Shown here in pieces: positions 1 through 7,389 of a stretch of 10,331 nucleotides of DNA. Both the position numbers and the translations under genes were made by a program. Below the pieces are notes generated by a model, which was not told where the DNA came from, did not search any database, and worked only from the letters and a program-made list of their open reading frames with translations. How positions within the stretch are numbered: position 1 is the stretch's first letter; every line of letters starts with the position of its first letter. Origin of the DNA: Spirochaetaceae bacterium. Lineage in GTDB: Bacteria > Spirochaetota > Spirochaetia > Treponematales > Breznakiellaceae. The stretch spans positions 1 to 10,331 of the forward strand of contig JAITCP010000019.1 in the NCBI GenBank assembly GCA_031283025.1, given 5' to 3'.

Positions 1-73
1 TAATTATCATAAAAGTTATTGCAAAAACGTTAATCCATTTTGGCAATTTATAATATAACTTATATTCCTTCAT
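1..73 (-). CDS. Start of a probable membrane or secreted protein, cut by the window edge
   Basis: Reading leftwards from an ATG at 73-71, the frame stays open for 24 codons to the window edge. The peptide is basic at the start (MKEYKLYYKLPKW) and then hydrophobic (INVFAITFMII), as in a signal peptide or first membrane helix. A GGAGGGAG ribosome-binding sequence lies at 94-87, just after the stop of the gene before it, although its 13-nt distance from the ATG is long. The position suggests a third gene in the TSUP operon. The DNA here is clearly more AT-rich than the rest of the window, which lowers the weight of the open frame. The function cannot be named from this fragment. Confidence 0.45.
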   Translation of the reverse strand, partial: MKEYKLYYKLPKWINVFAITFMII

Positions 74-98
74 AACAGATTCAAAACTCCCTCCGCCG

Positions 99-536
99 TT
101 ACCCCGCCATATTGACAAGGCCGGACATTGCAAGGACGATCAGCGCCATGATAAATATTGAAACAAACACGTATAAATATTCTTTCTTTTTGTTGAACTG
201 CCAGACTGCCGGTATAAGCGCCCACAATGTAACGCTGCATCCGAGCGTTACGCCGAAAGCGGCAAGCCCGTCAGGAGTAAATAAGTTTTTTATAAACAGC
301 TTCCAGAAATCGCCGTATTTGAATTGAACGCCGGCGGCGTTCCATATCTCAGCGGGGTTCTTGCCATTAAAGACGGCATTGAAAACCACAATGGGGTCCA
401 GAATATTGCTGCGGGGGAACAACAGGATAAGAACCATAGCGAGTAAAGAGACAAGGCAGGACGCAATGGTTATCCAGTAGGCTATTTTCCCGTAATATAA
501 TTGGCTTTTATCTATCTCAGGCAGTTTTCCGTCCAT
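99..536 (-). CDS. Small three-helix membrane protein paired with the TSUP permease
   Basis: This is a 145-residue protein with an ATG start and a good GGGGAGGAA ribosome-binding site 6-7 nt upstream. It has three predicted membrane helices: about residues 18-41, 90-112 and 120-143. The polar segment between helices 1 and 2 is about 48 residues and contains no cysteines or obvious catalytic motif. It starts 2 bases after the stop of the TSUP permease, so the two are almost certainly cotranscribed and probably translationally coupled. Small three-helix proteins of the DUF1634 type often sit next to TSUP permeases; the size and topology fit, but I cannot confirm the family from the sequence alone. 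I infer an accessory role in the permease complex. There is nothing to show the substrate. Confidence 0.8.
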   Translation of the reverse strand: MDGKLPEIDKSQLYYGKIAYWITIASCLVSLLAMVLILLFPRSNILDPIVVFNAVFNGKNPAEIWNAAGVQFKYGDFWKLFIKNLFTPDGLAAFGVTLGCSVTLWALIPAVWQFNKKKEYLYVFVSIFIMALIVLAMSGLVNMAG

Positions 537-538
537 GC

Positions 539-1651
539 TTATTTCCTCCCCGCTTCTTTTCTTTGCACATTGAATAATAAAAAGGCGTCAATCACCATAA
601 CAATCAGAAATACGGCAAGGGAAATATGACCCGGTACTTTGGGGATAAATTTGAGTTTCGCAAGCCCCTCGGTTATAAGCCCAAAACTCGTGAAAATCAT
701 GATCCCGATTAGGATAAAACGCACCACTGTAACCTTAGCCTTAACAAGCGCCAAAGCTCCCAGATAACCGCCGGCTACTTGACCCGAAAGCCAGGGCAGT
801 ATAAACAGGGGAATAATACCGCCGGCCAGCATATACGGCCACACGGCAACGCAGTCCACCATCCCCAAAATCATGCCGCTGTTGGCCGCCGCCGCTTTCA
901 GCGGAACGCCCAGGGCGAGGTTTTGAACAGGTGTAATTGCCCAGCCCGCGCCCATCCCAAAAAACCCGCCCAGAAATCCGACGAAGAACACAAGCGCCAA
1001 ACCCAAAAGGATTCGGGTAATTTTATAAGAGTATACTTTGTCCTCCGACTCCTCGTAGTATGTATGCTCAAGACCCATCCATTTAGTGAGGGCGTCAACA
1101 TTACCTATATTCGGCCACTCGAGTCCTTTACCGCCCGTGAAGAAATGGCCGGCGACCAGAAAAAGAATACCTCCAAGAAAAACGCGTATCATACCTTCTC
1201 CGGTATCCCCAAACATAGTGGCAGTGACTATGGCGCACTGTGCGCCGATAAGCGCCCCTATACCCTGGCTTACCGTAAGGGTTAGGCACATTTTTAAATT
1301 CCCCAGACCTTTTTTCAAAAAGACTCCGGTTGAAATAAGCCCGCTGAACATCGCGACAATAAGCCCGGTCGCACGGATAACCACGCTGTTGACCGGCGTG
1401 AAAGCCATCATTACCGGCGTAAATATAATGCCGCCGCCAATCCCGGCGATAACGGCTACCATCGCTATCGAGAAGCTGATAAGAAAGAATGCCGCCAGCC
1501 AGAGCGCTATCATACTGTAACTCATCCCGCCGGAAGCGGGTAATTGAGACAGGTAAGAAATTATTGAAAGACCAATAAATGAAAACACCACAGCGGTCAG
1601 CATTATTATCAGTTCCAGCCACGGGGAGCGGAAAAATTTTGACTTTATCAT
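539..1651 (-). CDS. TSUP (TauE/SafE) family anion permease, probable sulfite/organosulfonate-type transporter
   Basis: A polytopic inner-membrane protein of 370 residues if the ATG at 1651 is used. The family signature occurs twice, as expected for its internal duplication: GIGGGIIFTP at about residues 70-79 and GFFGMGAGWAITP at about 229-241. A charged loop (about 173-210) separates the two halves. TSUP proteins export or import sulfite, sulfonates or other small anions; the exact substrate is not visible. The frame can be extended 22 codons to a TTG at 1717, but that start has no ribosome-binding site. The extension would also contain the promoter found at 1687-1659, so I prefer the ATG at 1651. 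No Shine-Dalgarno precedes that ATG either, which suggests a leaderless message. The following small membrane protein begins 2 bases after the stop. Confidence 0.85.
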   Translation of the reverse strand: MIKSKFFRSPWLELIIMLTAVVFSFIGLSIISYLSQLPASGGMSYSMIALWLAAFFLISFSIAMVAVIAGIGGGIIFTPVMMAFTPVNSVVIRATGLIVAMFSGLISTGVFLKKGLGNLKMCLTLTVSQGIGALIGAQCAIVTATMFGDTGEGMIRVFLGGILFLVAGHFFTGGKGLEWPNIGNVDALTKWMGLEHTYYEESEDKVYSYKITRILLGLALVFFVGFLGGFFGMGAGWAITPVQNLALGVPLKAAAANSGMILGMVDCVAVWPYMLAGGIIPLFILPWLSGQVAGGYLGALALVKAKVTVVRFILIGIMIFTSFGLITEGLAKLKFIPKVPGHISLAVFLIVMVIDAFLLFNVQRKEAGRK

Positions 1652-1658
1652 TATTAGT

Positions 1659-1687
1659 ATAGTAATGCAAGTAAACAGTTTGATCAA
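1659..1687 (-). promoter_or_regulatory. Sigma-70-type promoter of the TSUP operon
   Basis: On the minus strand TTGATC (1687-1682) and TACTAT (1664-1659) are separated by exactly 17 nt. The -10 ends 7 nt before the ATG at 1651, so transcription would start at or within a base or two of the start codon. This explains the missing Shine-Dalgarno and argues against the upstream TTG start. An overlapping TATACT is also present but gives a poorer 20-nt spacing. Confidence 0.5.
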
Positions 1688-1717
1688 CCGTTTTTTCAGT
1701 CCTGCCGAAAATTCCAA

Positions 1718-2105
1718 ATTTGAGGTAAAAAGAAGATACCCCGCTGTAAGCAGCGAGGAATCTTCGTTGGAGATTCACACAAAGGATTCACTCCCGTTTT
1801 TTACACGGAGAACGAAGGAACAAAGAGCACAAAGTTGAAGAAAAGTGGGAAACTTACCGCCCAACCGTCCACACCACAACTCCGGTAATTATTGCCGCTG
1901 CCGGAATCCCTGTCAGCTTAAAAGTCCACCATCAGGTTTTTTCCTGACACAGTACGTTCAATTGTTTTACAAATTCCTTAAACTTAAAATAGAACAAACT
2001 TCTGAAAATGTTCCGGAGCGTTTATGGGATTATTTACACTCGGAGCGGAGAAATGGGCCATATACCTTTGTTCGGAAATGTACAAAAGAAAAACGGAAAG
2101 AAGCA
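1718..2105. other. Mostly non-coding spacer with repeat and possible gene remnants
   Basis: No convincing gene was found here. Besides the palindrome at 1732-1765 it holds two direct copies of GATTCAC (1772-1778 and 1785-1791) enclosed by GGAG/CTCC. Next is a purine-rich stretch (about 1800-1836) that on the minus strand resembles the degenerate CTTTGTG...CTCCGTG intergenic repeats seen in many genomes. A minus-strand open frame at 1931-1854 encodes 25 residues and reads like the last membrane helix of a protein (KLTGIPAAAIITGVVVWTVG), but it has no start. A second minus-strand frame just upstream of it is also short and lacks a start. A small TCAGG-T6-CCTGA hairpin lies at 1932-1947. These look like the debris of a deleted gene. 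Confidence 0.4.
1732..1765. repeat. REP-like palindrome, 15-position stem with 4-nt loop
   Basis: GAAGAT (1732-1737) pairs with ATCTTC (1760-1765), then CC with GG, then CGCTG (1742-1746) with CAGCG (1751-1755) around a TAAG loop. There are two mismatched positions in the stem. Read on the minus strand it is followed by five T residues (1731-1727), so it could also act as a terminator or attenuator in front of the TSUP operon promoter. The core resembles the REP palindromes mobilised by RAYT transposases. That comparison is from memory; no transposase gene lies in this window. Confidence 0.5.
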
Positions 2106-2124
2106 TATAATCCTGTTCTATAAT
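2106..2124 (+). promoter_or_regulatory. Candidate -10 elements for the pectate lyase gene
   Basis: Two perfect TATAAT hexamers occur at 2106-2111 and 2119-2124, 22-40 nt upstream of the ATG. Neither has a convincing -35 at 16-18 nt, so an activator may be needed. An 8-bp direct repeat, AATGTACA, lies at 2077-2084 and 2122-2129 and could be an operator pair. The Shine-Dalgarno is GGGGGA at 2135-2140. Confidence 0.35.
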
Positions 2125-2145
2125 GTACACCTATGGGGGAATGTT

Positions 2146-4434
2146 ATGGAAAAAAATGCAAAACGGAGCCAATTGCAAAACTTGGTTACTCTTGTAATTG
2201 GGCTTTTCCTAATAGCTCTGCTGTTCGTTTCATGTCCTGATAACGGAAACAGCCCTGAAGAAGAAATCCCGGGCGGCCCTCATGTCTTGCATTGGACTTT
2301 CCAGGAGGAAATCCCGGGCTGGGTGGTGTTTGACAGTACCAGGACGCCTGATTATCCTGCCGGCACTACCATGAATATTGACGCCGTTTTACCGGACGGC
2401 ATGACGCTAACGGCCAGTCAGCGGACTACGCGCTGGGTTCCTGCCCATACTGCCCCTGCCGATGGTTTTACCGACGGTTATATACAGCCCAATGGGGCAA
2501 CCGCCGCAGGCAAGTACTCTCTTAAAATTGAAAATGCTGCAGGCCCTTTCACGATTACCGTAAACTATACTGCCAGGGAAAACCAAAAATCCGTTCCGGT
2601 ACTTTTTATTAACGAGGATGAAGTAAAAAGGGGTAATGAGGCCAACGGTGAATTCGATCCCTTGTCTGTTACTTATGAGTATACTGACAGCGATACGGTT
2701 ACGGTTCAATTAGGCAACGTAAACGGCGGCATCAGAATTTTTGACGTTATCCTTACCTCACAAAGCAGTTCCGGCAATCAGGTCCTGGTAAACAATATAA
2801 CCATTAACGAAGGAAACTTTTCCATAGTTGAGGATGGCACGCAGCAGCTTTCGGTGAGCATACTCCCCGAAACAGCCGGTAACAAAAGAGTAAACTGGTC
2901 AAGCGGCAAACCAGACGTAGCAACGGTCAGCTCCGCCGGGCTCGTAACAGCCGTCGCCGAAGGAACCGCCGTCATTACCGCTTCGGCAAGAGACGGCTCC
3001 GGCAAGTCCGGCAGCATTACGGTAACGGTAGAGTCTTCCTGGAACGGCGATCCCAATAACCCGTGGGCGCTCGATCCTCTTTTGCAGGAATTAAGGGCTT
3101 TTCCGGGAGCCGAGGGCTATGGACAAAATGTAACCGGCGGCCGCAAAGGAAAAGTGGTGAAAGTAACCACCCTTGAGGATGCCGCTGCCAACCCGCCGAC
3201 GGGAAGTTTACGCTGGGCATTACAGCAGTACCCGGGCGAACCCATTACCGTGGTTTTCTCTGTGTCCGGGCTTATCGAACTAAAAGCCGAATTACGTGTA
3301 AGGCGGGATAATTTTACCCTGGCCGGACAAACCGCGCCGGGCGGCGGCATTTGCATCATGGGAGACAAGGTAAATCTGGGCGGTTCAAACAATTTCATTA
3401 TCCGCCATCTGCGCTTCCGTGTCGGCACCATGAACGGCGATCCCAACGGCAAAGGCTCGATCGGCATTGAAAACGCGTCTAACTTTATCGTCGATCACTG
3501 TACCTTTGGATGGTCGGGCGAGGAAAACACGACCATTTACGATAACAAGAGGAGCACTGTCCAGTGGTGCATTATTCACGAAGGCTTGTACCAGTCGGGG
3601 CACGGAAAAGGCGAACGCGGTTACGGCACTCAATGGGGGGGCGAGAGCGCGACATATCACCATAATTTATTGGCGCATAACAACAGCCGTAGCCCCCGTT
3701 TTAACGGAGCAAGAGCCAACGATAAAGATGTGCTGATTGATTTTGTAAACAATGTAAACTACAACTGGGGCAAACAAGGCGCCTGTTATGGCGGCGAAAT
3801 TGAAACCAATTCGCACCGGGTAAATTTTGTCAATAATTATTATAAACCGGGACCGGCTTTTCCCGGCACGAGTTCATCTTATTTTATTGATGTTTATTAT
3901 GCATCCTCCCAGGGCGCCAAGACGGCTTTATGGTATATGAGCGGCAATTACATGGAAGGTTCCGCCAATACGGGTAAAATTACCGATAATTATTCCGGTT
4001 TGAATATAGGCCGGTACCCGGCTGGCACAACCATCGACAAACTAAAGTCCGCCAGCCCGTTTGAAGTGCCTTATCCGGTAACAGCCGAAACGGCGCAAAA
4101 CGCTTTCAACAGCGTATTGGCGGGAGCGGGGGCATTTCCCCGCGATACGGTAGATGCCCGTATTGTGCAAGAGGTACGAACAGGCACGGCATCCGGCTCC
4201 GGAACGTTTGGCCCCCAAAAGGGAATTATTGACAGTCCCGATGCCGTAGGCGGTTATCCGGCATACAACAACCTCCCCGCTCCGGTTGACAGCGACGGCG
4301 ACGGCATTCCCGACGAATGGGAAACAGCCAACGGATTGAATCCGGAAAATCCCTCAGACGGAGCGTTGAAAAACCTTTCAAGAGCTTATACCAATTTGGA
4401 GGTTTATCTGTACGATCTGACCAGAATCAAGTAA
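2146..4434 (+). CDS. Multidomain pectate lyase lipoprotein (PL1 family)
   Basis: This 762-residue surface enzyme is predicted to cleave pectate by beta-elimination. The start at 2146 is chosen because GGGGGA lies 5 nt upstream and a lipoprotein signal follows at once: charged N-terminus, hydrophobic core (residues 13-28) and lipobox FVSC with Cys30. A frame extension to 2008 lacks these. After a short acidic linker come a beta-rich module (about 42-205, possibly carbohydrate-binding) and a bacterial Ig-like Big2 domain (about 214-297; KRVNWSSGKPDVATVSSAGLV). The PL1 beta-helix begins at AFPGAEGYG (about 319). It carries VDHCTFGWS with Asp450, as in the family calcium-site region, and NSRSPRF with Arg515, which fits the catalytic-arginine motif. 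The C-terminus (about 714-762) has DSDGDGIPDEWE, a calcium-binding thrombospondin-type-3 motif common at the end of gut-bacterial pectinases. It appears to stand alone as a transcription unit. Confidence 0.9.
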   Translation: MEKNAKRSQLQNLVTLVIGLFLIALLFVSCPDNGNSPEEEIPGGPHVLHWTFQEEIPGWVVFDSTRTPDYPAGTTMNIDAVLPDGMTLTASQRTTRWVPAHTAPADGFTDGYIQPNGATAAGKYSLKIENAAGPFTITVNYTARENQKSVPVLFINEDEVKRGNEANGEFDPLSVTYEYTDSDTVTVQLGNVNGGIRIFDVILTSQSSSGNQVLVNNITINEGNFSIVEDGTQQLSVSILPETAGNKRVNWSSGKPDVATVSSAGLVTAVAEGTAVITASARDGSGKSGSITVTVESSWNGDPNNPWALDPLLQELRAFPGAEGYGQNVTGGRKGKVVKVTTLEDAAANPPTGSLRWALQQYPGEPITVVFSVSGLIELKAELRVRRDNFTLAGQTAPGGGICIMGDKVNLGGSNNFIIRHLRFRVGTMNGDPNGKGSIGIENASNFIVDHCTFGWSGEENTTIYDNKRSTVQWCIIHEGLYQSGHGKGERGYGTQWGGESATYHHNLLAHNNSRSPRFNGARANDKDVLIDFVNNVNYNWGKQGACYGGEIETNSHRVNFVNNYYKPGPAFPGTSSSYFIDVYYASSQGAKTALWYMSGNYMEGSANTGKITDNYSGLNIGRYPAGTTIDKLKSASPFEVPYPVTAETAQNAFNSVLAGAGAFPRDTVDARIVQEVRTGTASGSGTFGPQKGIIDSPDAVGGYPAYNNLPAPVDSDGDGIPDEWETANGLNPENPSDGALKNLSRAYTNLEVYLYDLTRIK

Positions 4435-4658
4435 CGGTGATCTTTACCTGCGCCGGAGCCGGAAAACTCTTTGTAATCCGCGCCTGCCAATAAGCGTAAT
4501 TGAAAGCCGATCCGGGATCGATAGCGTACTTCATTGCAGGCTTGTAACAGGGTATAGCAGTCACACGGGGCTGTATCCTCGCAATTACCGTTGCAAATGT
4601 TCCGGAGTTCCCCGCGCCTTTCTTGCCAAAAACCGCCCTGCCGGGTAGTATAGAGGCA
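4435..4658. other. 224-bp spacer after the pectate lyase gene
   Basis: No intrinsic terminator or strong promoter is visible here. The plus-strand frames are closed. The minus strand is open for 81 codons from 4672 to 4427, overlapping the ends of both neighbouring genes, with a G-rich stretch just before its ATG. Its translation (ending in PAPAQVKITVT) is not obviously random but resembles nothing I recognise, so I treat it as unproven rather than as a gene. Confidence 0.3.
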
Positions 4659-6458
4659 ATGAGAAAACCCATAGTCCCCCGGTTTATAGCGTTGTTTTTT
4701 CTATATACTGCAGTCCTAATTGTCCTGGTTCAGATTCAGTTTGGCAATAAATTGGATTTTACCCAAAGGATGGGGGATCTGGTAATTCAGGGCCGGTACG
4801 CCCGAAACAAAAACCGGGAGCCCGGCAGTTTTTACCTTTCCGGCAGCGGGGTAAGTGTGTTTTTTGGAGGCATGGAATTCCTTTTGCGGGAAGGGTTTTC
4901 GCTTTCCGGCGCTGGGGGGGAAGAGGCGGCTCACCCGGCGGCGATGACGGTAACGGATAACGAGGTGAGTTTCCGTCTTGCCGAGGGGCCGGAACTGGTT
5001 TTTACCACCCAGTATACCGGCGGAGCCATAGAACTGGTAATTCGTTCCGATTTTTCCATTGATAACACATCGCTTAATGATGTTTCAAATATGCCCCCAA
5101 AATCCTGGCAGTCCATGAAAATTCCCTTCAGGGCGCTTGCAACCAGCCTGGTGCAGGAAAAAAACGCCTCCCTTTTGGTAAACGCAGACGAGGTAAACTA
5201 TACATTTAACCGCCCGGCTATAACGGTTGCGAACAGCGTCGTACTGGCTCCCCGGAGCCCGTCGATCAGTTACCGCGCCCTGCCGGATAAAGAAACAGCC
5301 GACCCACGGGCTTTTATACTTCCCATGGCCCAACGCCCGGAAGAATATGAACCCGCGCTGGCCCTGTGGCTGGATCAATCCTATTCGGCATGGGGCCGCG
5401 CCGTCTCTCAGAATGCGGAAGAACCGGAAATCGTCAATGGGAACCAGATCAGGGCCTATATGAGTGAAGCCCTTAAACGGGGCACGTATAAGTCCGCCGC
5501 CGCTTCTGTTTCCCGCAATACGGCGGCCCTTCCCTGGGAGGCGGCGGCTTATATAGGCAGGCTTGACGCCGTTCTGAAAAACCTCGCTTCTGCCGAGCGG
5601 GAACGATCCGCCCGTATGGCCCGGCTCTTAAACGAAAAATCCCTGGAATTTCTGCGGGAATTCCAAATCATCGAATATTTGGGCGCCCGCGGCTACAACA
5701 ACCTGATGGATGATGCGGCGAAATTACTGCGGACTTTGGACCCGGCGGTGATGACGCTGGAACAGGCGGCAGGATTTCTGGAAGGAGCCCTGGACTGGGC
5801 CCGTTACAATTCCGGCAAGTATAACCCCTACGACCGGTTTGTTGATCAGGCCCTGTATGTGGTAACTGAAAGCCTGCAGAAAGACCCCAATACCGCTTAT
5901 GCGCTGGCATTTTCCAAAACCAGCCAAACGGCGGATACGGAGTTGAATTTACGGCTGGGAAGCGCGCTGCTGCGTTATAACGATGAAACCAAGGCCGCCC
6001 TGGGAAGAACCTTGATCCTTTCCGTGCTGTCATTGGGAGATATTTCCGGAGCCGTGCCCCGTAATATAACCTTGAACACCCCCGGCTTTACCAGAAACGG
6101 CGAGCTTTTGCCTTCATCACGGATTTACCGGATTTGCTTTACCGGAGAAAACTATGCAAGGGCGCAGGCGTTGGGTTCCGGACTGTGGGCATGGACTGCG
6201 GCATCTTCGGTAAACTGCGAAACCGTCGAGGGAAGGCAGGATATTACCGTTACCTTTCCTGCCGGGGAAACTCACTATATGATAATCAGGGGCATTAAGC
6301 CTTTTACCCTTTTGCAGTTTAACGGAATTACCGCATATCAGGACACTCAGTTTGAACGGTACGATTATTCAGGCTGGGTTTATTCGGCTCCCGAACAAAC
6401 CCTGCTGGTTAAGCTGCGCCACCGGCTGCCCGCGGAACGGATAAGCCTTGTCTACTAA
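4659..6458 (+). CDS. Membrane-anchored periplasmic protein of unknown function
   Basis: I do not recognise this 599-residue protein. It begins with a basic tip (MRKPIVPR) and a single hydrophobic segment (about residues 9-25), either an uncleaved signal anchor or a signal peptide, so most of it should lie in the periplasm. Residues about 30-220 look beta-rich, with alternating hydrophobic strands and many glycines. About 225-480 is largely helical, with many Ala/Leu/Glu segments. The last 110 or so residues are beta-like again. There is no cysteine lipobox and no enzyme motif. The ATG at 4659 is preferred over a TTG at 4623, because the hydrophobic signal then starts near the N-terminus. Its GAGG (4653-4656) lies unusually close, 2 nt away. 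The stop overlaps the start of pyrD by 11 bases, so the two are cotranscribed, although no functional link is evident. It is likely a spirochaete-restricted family. Confidence 0.75.
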   Translation: MRKPIVPRFIALFFLYTAVLIVLVQIQFGNKLDFTQRMGDLVIQGRYARNKNREPGSFYLSGSGVSVFFGGMEFLLREGFSLSGAGGEEAAHPAAMTVTDNEVSFRLAEGPELVFTTQYTGGAIELVIRSDFSIDNTSLNDVSNMPPKSWQSMKIPFRALATSLVQEKNASLLVNADEVNYTFNRPAITVANSVVLAPRSPSISYRALPDKETADPRAFILPMAQRPEEYEPALALWLDQSYSAWGRAVSQNAEEPEIVNGNQIRAYMSEALKRGTYKSAAASVSRNTAALPWEAAAYIGRLDAVLKNLASAERERSARMARLLNEKSLEFLREFQIIEYLGARGYNNLMDDAAKLLRTLDPAVMTLEQAAGFLEGALDWARYNSGKYNPYDRFVDQALYVVTESLQKDPNTAYALAFSKTSQTADTELNLRLGSALLRYNDETKAALGRTLILSVLSLGDISGAVPRNITLNTPGFTRNGELLPSSRIYRICFTGENYARAQALGSGLWAWTAASSVNCETVEGRQDITVTFPAGETHYMIIRGIKPFTLLQFNGITAYQDTQFERYDYSGWVYSAPEQTLLVKLRHRLPAERISLVY

Positions 6459-7389
6459 ACCGGACCTTTCCGTTACCATTGCAGGCGTTGTTTTTTCCAA
6501 TCCGGTTATTGCCGCTTCCGGAACTTTTGGTTATGGCGGCGAATACGAAGGGCTTTTGGACATTGCCGCCCTGGGGGGCATCTGTACCAAGGGCATTACC
6601 CTTAAACCCAGACCGGGGAATGCCGGGCTCCGTATCCATGAAACCCCGTCGGGCCTCTTAAATTCCATCGGCCTGGAAAATCCCGGCATCCCCGCTTTTA
6701 TTGAAAAGGAACTCCCCCGCTTGCGGAAACTGGGGCCGGCGGTAATCGCCAATCTTTCCGGTTCAGACATAGCCGAATATGAGGCGGGGGCGGCGCTGTT
6801 AAATAACAGTTCCATCGACATGGTGGAACTGAACATTTCCTGCCCTAACGTAAAAGCCGGGGGCATGGCCTTTGGCCTTGATCCGGAAACTGCGGGGGCG
6901 GTAACCGCTGCGGTACGAAAAGCCCTGCCCCACAAGCCCTTGATGGTAAAACTTTCACCCAATGCCCCCGGCCTTGCGGCAATAGCTCATTCCTGCGTGA
7001 ATGCTGGAGCGGACACCCTTTCTTTGGTAAATACCTTTATGGCAATGGCGATTGACATACAAGCCCGCCGCCCGGTTTTCGATAACGTTACCGCGGGGCT
7101 TTCCGGCCCTGCAATAAGGCCCATCGCCCTCCGCATGGTCTGGGAATTGTGGGATGCCCTGCGCAATCCGGCAAACCCGTGTAAGGCCGTCCCCATTGTC
7201 GGCATGGGAGGAATTGCCGGACCGGAAGACGCGCTGGAGTTCCTCATGGCCGGAGCGGCGGCGGTTCAGGTCGGCTCCGCCACCTTTGCCCGCCCTCCGG
7301 TAATGAATGAAATTATCCGGGGAATATATGTATATATGGAAAAAAACGGCATGAGGAGCATTGCGGAACTGTGCATCAGGGGGGGTTAG
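6448..7389 (+). CDS. pyrD: Dihydroorotate dehydrogenase, class 1 (probably 1B) catalytic subunit
   Basis: It oxidises dihydroorotate to orotate using FMN, the fourth step of pyrimidine synthesis, in the cytosol. The 313-residue length matches the family. Visible signatures are NPVIAASGTFGYGGEY (about residues 18-33), the FMN/substrate segment GGICTKGITLKPRPGN (43-58), NSIGLENPG (72-80) and NISCPN (129-134). Cys132 is the catalytic base of class 1 enzymes; class 2 has serine there. Further on are MVKLSPN, SLVNT, the FMN phosphate-binding GMGGI (about 252-256) and GSATF. The sequence is closest to class 1B, which normally needs the FAD/iron-sulfur subunit PyrK, but pyrK is not beside it here. 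Translation starts at a TTG inside the last codons of the preceding gene, because no ATG precedes the conserved N-terminus. It converges with the next gene, overlapping by 4 bases. Confidence 0.93.
   Translation: MSTKPDLSVTIAGVVFSNPVIAASGTFGYGGEYEGLLDIAALGGICTKGITLKPRPGNAGLRIHETPSGLLNSIGLENPGIPAFIEKELPRLRKLGPAVIANLSGSDIAEYEAGAALLNNSSIDMVELNISCPNVKAGGMAFGLDPETAGAVTAAVRKALPHKPLMVKLSPNAPGLAAIAHSCVNAGADTLSLVNTFMAMAIDIQARRPVFDNVTAGLSGPAIRPIALRMVWELWDALRNPANPCKAVPIVGMGGIAGPEDALEFLMAGAAAVQVGSATFARPPVMNEIIRGIYVYMEKNGMRSIAELCIRGG

Noticed and set aside
1128..1778. Long alternative minus-strand frame overlapping the TSUP gene
   Set aside because: Its translation is rich in Arg, Tyr and Cys without any family signature, whereas the overlapping frame carries both TSUP motifs.
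1845..2123. 92-codon plus-strand open frame in the spacer
   Set aside because: No ribosome-binding site, low-complexity translation, and it crosses the region of minus-strand remnants and the pectate lyase leader.
2008..2145. Upstream extension of the pectate lyase frame
   Set aside because: The lipoprotein signal and a good ribosome-binding site place the start at 2146, and the extension overlaps the likely promoter.
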